Shown piece after piece: positions 61,301-64,000 of a stretch of DNA of 64,000 bases (positions are counted from its first letter, which is position 1; each line of letters opens with the position of its first letter). Source of the DNA: Roseomonas sp. (GTDB taxonomy: Bacteria > Pseudomonadota > Alphaproteobacteria > Acetobacterales > Acetobacteraceae); the NCBI GenBank assembly GCA_031180725.1, contig JAPSLO010000010.1, forward strand, positions 62,001 through 126,000, given 5' to 3'. The position numbers and the translations under genes were made by a program. The notes under the pieces are model-generated. The model searched no databases and was not told the origin of the DNA. It saw only the letters and a program-made list of their open reading frames with translations.

Positions 61301-62112
61301 TGGGACAGGCTGGTTTCCACGAGGTCGCCACCCTGGTGCGGCGGCGCGCCGGCATCGTGCTGACCGAGGACAAGTCGTATCTGCTGGAGACGCGGCTGGG
61401 GCCGGTGCTGGCGAAATTCCAGCTTGGCTCCCTGGGCGCACTGGGAGAGAAGCTGCGCGGCCTGCCAGGGGAACCGCTGGAACGCGCCGTGGTGGAGGCG
61501 CTGACCACCCATGAATCCAGCTTCTTCCGCGATGGCCGTCCCTTCGACCATCTGCGCGGTCTGCTGCCGCGCATCGCCGCCGCGAGGTCGGGCGAGAAGC
61601 TGCGCGTCTGGTCCGCAGCCTGTTCTACCGGGCAGGAAGCCTATTCCGTGGCGATCCTGGCGACCGAGGTGCTGGGGCTGGCGGCCGCGCAGCGGCTGGA
61701 CATCCTGGCCACCGACATTTCGGGCGAGGTGGTGGCGCGCGCCAGGGAAGGCAGCTTCAGCCAGTTCGAGGTGCAGCGCGGGCTGCCGATCCGCACGCTG
61801 ATGCAGAACTTCCAGCAGGAAGGCACGCGCTGGCGCATCAAGCCGGCGCTGCGCAACATGGTCCGCTTCGAGGAACGGAACCTGCTGACCGATTGCGCCG
61901 CGCTGGGCCGCTTCGACGTGATCTTCTGCCGCAACGTCCTGATCTATTTCGACGCCCCTACCAAGACCCGCGTGCTGGAGATGCTGGCCCGGCAGTTGCA
62001 CCCCGATGGCGTGCTGTATCTGGGCGCCGCCGAGACGGTAATCGGCCTGACCGAAAGGCTGATGCCCGTCCCTGGGGAGCGCGGCGTCTACGGTCTGGCC
62101 GCCCGGAAGTGA
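61300..62112 (+). CDS. cheR: Chemotaxis protein methyltransferase CheR
   Basis: A 270-residue SAM-dependent enzyme with the N-terminal helical domain (TTHESSFFRDGRPFDHL), the SAM-binding RVWSAACSTGQEAYSVAIL, LDILATDISGEVVARAR and FDVIFCRNVLIYFD. It opposes CheB on receptor glutamates. The last gene of the che operon. Confidence 0.93.
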   Translation: MGQAGFHEVATLVRRRAGIVLTEDKSYLLETRLGPVLAKFQLGSLGALGEKLRGLPGEPLERAVVEALTTHESSFFRDGRPFDHLRGLLPRIAAARSGEKLRVWSAACSTGQEAYSVAILATEVLGLAAAQRLDILATDISGEVVARAREGSFSQFEVQRGLPIRTLMQNFQQEGTRWRIKPALRNMVRFEERNLLTDCAALGRFDVIFCRNVLIYFDAPTKTRVLEMLARQLHPDGVLYLGAAETVIGLTERLMPVPGERGVYGLAARK

Positions 62113-62161
62113 GGCGCGGTGGGGCGTGGCGCGACGCGCCGCGTCCTGGCAGGCTGGGGGC

Positions 62162-62791
62162 ATGGACAGCATGGCCCCGCAGGACCCCTTCGCCATCAGC
62201 AGCCTGGAAGCGCTGGAGGCGCTCTACCCCGCACCCGGGGAGCTGGTGCGCAACAAGGAAAGCGACCGGATCGGGCCGGTGACGCGCGCCTTCCTGGCTG
62301 CCAGCCCCTTCTGCCTGCTGGCCACGATCGGCCCGCGCGGCCCGCATGTGACGCCGCGCGGCGACGGCCCCGGCTTCGTTGAAGCGGCGGATGAGCGCAC
62401 GCTGGTCCTGCCCGACCGGCGCGGCAACAACCGGCTGGATGCGCTGCGCGATATTCTGCACGACCCGCGCGTGGCGCTGCTGTTCCTGGTGCCGGGCGCA
62501 GGGGAAACGCTGCGCGTGCATGGCCGTGCGCGGATCACGACGGACCCGGCGCTCCGCGCGCGCCATGCGGTGCAGGGGAAGGAACCGGTATCGGTGCTGG
62601 TCATCTCTGTCGAAAACCTGTTCATGCAATGCGCCAAGGCGGTGATCCGCTCCCGCCTCTGGGACGGCCGGGAGAAGCCCGCGGGCGTGCCGACGCTCGG
62701 CCAGCTGATTGCGGAGCATACGGCGGGACGCGCCGATGCCGGCCAAGTGGATGCCGGCATGCCGGAGGCGTATCGCAACCGGCTTTACTAA
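62162..62791 (+). CDS. Pyridoxamine 5'-phosphate oxidase family (FMN-binding, MSMEG_1061-like) protein
   Basis: A 209-residue split-barrel protein. CLLATIGPRGPHVTPRGDGPGFV and LVLPDRRGNNRLDALRDIL, followed by VALLFLVPGAGETLRVHGRA and CAKAVIRSRLWD, agree with the MSMEG_1061-type family of putative flavin-dependent oxidoreductases. The substrate is unknown. It follows cheR by 49 bases with its own start; an earlier in-frame start (62126) is less likely. Confidence 0.83.
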   Translation: MDSMAPQDPFAISSLEALEALYPAPGELVRNKESDRIGPVTRAFLAASPFCLLATIGPRGPHVTPRGDGPGFVEAADERTLVLPDRRGNNRLDALRDILHDPRVALLFLVPGAGETLRVHGRARITTDPALRARHAVQGKEPVSVLVISVENLFMQCAKAVIRSRLWDGREKPAGVPTLGQLIAEHTAGRADAGQVDAGMPEAYRNRLY

Positions 62792-62809
62792 GAGGGCAGC
62801 ATCACGGCG

Positions 62810-62826
62810 TCACGCGTGTAACGTGA
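62810..62826. promoter_or_regulatory. Inverted repeat TCACG-N7-CGTGA upstream of the RTX gene
   Basis: Perfect 5-base arms in the 171-base gap before the RTX gene, about 135 bases from its ATG. The size and spacing would fit a small dimeric regulator, but the short arms could also be chance in GC-rich DNA. Confidence 0.3.
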
Positions 62827-62962
62827 GAAACCCGATCCGACATCACTGCGGTACATCCTGAGCCTAGATCCTGCCGCCGCACCGCCCTCCGCTGCCTTGC
62901 CGCCCCTGTGCCGGCACGGCGGCCAGCCTGGAGACGGGCGGAACCGGACGGAGGATACGAAG

Positions 62963-64000
62963 ATGTTCGCTGGTGCCCGCGGTTCCGTGCCGCGATCCCT
63001 CGCGCTCGCTGCAAATGCGACCGTCGCCGGCACGGACGGCGCAGACTACCTGAACGCCACCACGGCGCCGGAGCTGATCCTCGGCTATGGCGGCGATGAC
63101 GTCATCTTCGCCAGCCCGGGCGAAATGAACGGCGACACAATCCATGGCGGTGCAGGCTTCGACGCGCTGAGCCTGGATTTCGCTGGCGCCACAGCCGGTG
63201 TCGCCTTCACCGTGCTGGATTCCGGCGTGCCGGTGACGCTGGGCGGGGCGACGGTGATCTCGGTCGAGGAGTATTCGCTGGCACTGACGGGCTTCGCTGA
63301 CACCTTCACGGGCGGATTGTTCGACGACCGCGCGGATGGCGGCGCTGGAAACGACAAGCTACGGGGCGGCGCCGGCCATGACGACCTCTTCGGCGATGCG
63401 GGCAATGACCTGCTGGAAGGTGGGACCGGGGATGACGGACTGCTCGGCGGCGATGGGAAGGACACGCTGCGGGGCGGGACGGGCCGCGACTACCTCGGCG
63501 GCGACGCCGGCAATGATCAGCTTTTCGGCGAGGCCGGCGACGACAATCTGCTTGGCGGGCTCGGACATGACACGCTGGACGGCGGAGGGGACAACGATTC
63601 CTTGTCCGGCGGGGATGGCAATGATCGACTGATGGGCGGAACGGGTGCCGACCGCCTGGCCGGTAATACCGGCGCGGACACGATCCTGGGCGGCGACGGC
63701 AATGACGAGATCGAGCGGTACATTGGCGACGGCGCCGATAGCATCGATGGCGGCGCGGGCGTGGATCGGCTGCTGCTGAACAATGTCAGCGGCGTCTTCA
63801 TCGCGCTGGATCCGAACCAGCAGAACACCCTTTCCGACGGCACGCGCCTGATCAATATCGAGGCCTATTCCATCAACGGTACCACCGGGAGCGAGAAGTT
63901 CGTTGGTGCAGCCGGCGACGACGTGCTGAACGCCTATACGGGCAATGACACGCTGGACGGTGGCGTGGGCAATGACCTGCTGATGGCCGGCGAAGGCGCT
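62963..64000 (+). CDS. RTX calcium-binding repeat protein (5' part, runs off window)
   Basis: The first 346 codons of an open frame that continues past the right edge, after a GGAGG site. From about residue 120 it carries a block of glycine/aspartate nonapeptides of the GGxGxDxLx type (GGAGNDKLRGGAGHDDLFGD and onward) that fold as a calcium-bound beta-roll. Two non-repeat modules with the phrase V/I-x-V/I-E-x-Y-S (ISVEEYSLALTG; INIEAYSINGTTG) bracket the block. RTX proteins are exported by type I systems through a C-terminal signal, not visible here. It may be an adhesin, toxin or enzyme; none can be chosen from this part. Confidence 0.85.
   Translation, partial: MFAGARGSVPRSLALAANATVAGTDGADYLNATTAPELILGYGGDDVIFASPGEMNGDTIHGGAGFDALSLDFAGATAGVAFTVLDSGVPVTLGGATVISVEEYSLALTGFADTFTGGLFDDRADGGAGNDKLRGGAGHDDLFGDAGNDLLEGGTGDDGLLGGDGKDTLRGGTGRDYLGGDAGNDQLFGEAGDDNLLGGLGHDTLDGGGDNDSLSGGDGNDRLMGGTGADRLAGNTGADTILGGDGNDEIERYIGDGADSIDGGAGVDRLLLNNVSGVFIALDPNQQNTLSDGTRLINIEAYSINGTTGSEKFVGAAGDDVLNAYTGNDTLDGGVGNDLLMAGEGA

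Overview
The window is about 70% G+C throughout, with dense short-spaced genes, frequent ATGA/GTGA/TGATG stop-start overlaps and several GTG/TTG starts. The gene content points to an Alphaproteobacterium of the Rhodospirillales/Acetobacteraceae type (Roseomonas-like): an orphan tripartite-tricarboxylate binding protein, ChvG/ChvI with pckA, LptF/LptG/LptD-SurA-RsmA, DUF2237, DUF6525 and HWE-kinase families. This placement is inferred from gene content, not from a search. No insertion sequence, integrase, prophage or CRISPR array is visible.

Layout. 0-8 kb: start of an enoyl-CoA hydratase gene, an orphan TctC-like binding protein, a secreted protein of unknown function, a large phosphoenolpyruvate-carboxylase homologue with altered active-site motifs, a sugar-nucleotide epimerase/aminotransferase pair, RidA and a YqhA-family membrane protein. 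8-10 kb: a zinc-type ABC importer (ATPase and permease) led by a 40-residue membrane protein, with a Zur-like palindrome at its start. 10-14 kb: a DUF445 protein and an 813-residue Ala/Pro/Gly-rich repeat protein. 14-17 kb: an arsenic operon (arsR, two unrelated arsenate reductases, ACR3 pump) behind an apparently leaderless, operator-covered promoter. 17-20 kb: a MarR-EmrB-EmrA efflux operon with a clear inverted-repeat operator. 20-33 kb: a glutathionyl-hydroquinone reductase with an MFS importer, tRNA-Thr(CGT), D-carbamoylase, an HWE histidine kinase, a NUDIX protein, an Atm1-type ABC exporter, a ModA-like binding protein, GluQRS, an esterase and an HNH nuclease. 33-36 kb: the zinc-binding ZnuA protein, translationally coupled to an outer-membrane barrel and followed by a DUF6525 gene, with a second Zur-like palindrome. 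The zinc importer is therefore split over two loci 26 kb apart that share the 12-mer CAACGTTATAAC.

36-45 kb: a serine hydrolase, the ChvG sensor kinase, an acyl-CoA ligase, two short repeat-bearing lipoproteins, the ChvI regulator, a HugZ-like protein and pckA, with an upstream repeat array that could be a regulator site. 45-49 kb: DUF2237, a split chromate transporter, a small secreted protein, a D-2-hydroxyacid dehydrogenase and a trypsin-like lipoprotein. 49-56 kb: the outer-membrane biogenesis block lptF-lptG-lptD-surA-rsmA, in which rsmA has no standard start codon and pdxA is missing. 56-62 kb: a compact chemotaxis operon cheA-cheW-cheY-cheB-cheR with a CheA carrying two CheW-like modules and a receiver. 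62-64 kb: a flavin-binding-type oxidase and the start of an RTX calcium-binding protein that runs off the window.

Coupled systems visible in the sequence are zinc acquisition (two loci, shared operator), arsenic detoxification, drug efflux, envelope-stress signalling with gluconeogenesis (ChvGI/pckA), LPS transport and chemotaxis. The least explained items are the PEPC homologue with substituted catalytic residues, the zinc-locus microprotein and barrel, the repeat protein at 11.6-14.0 kb and a two-copy intergenic repeat.
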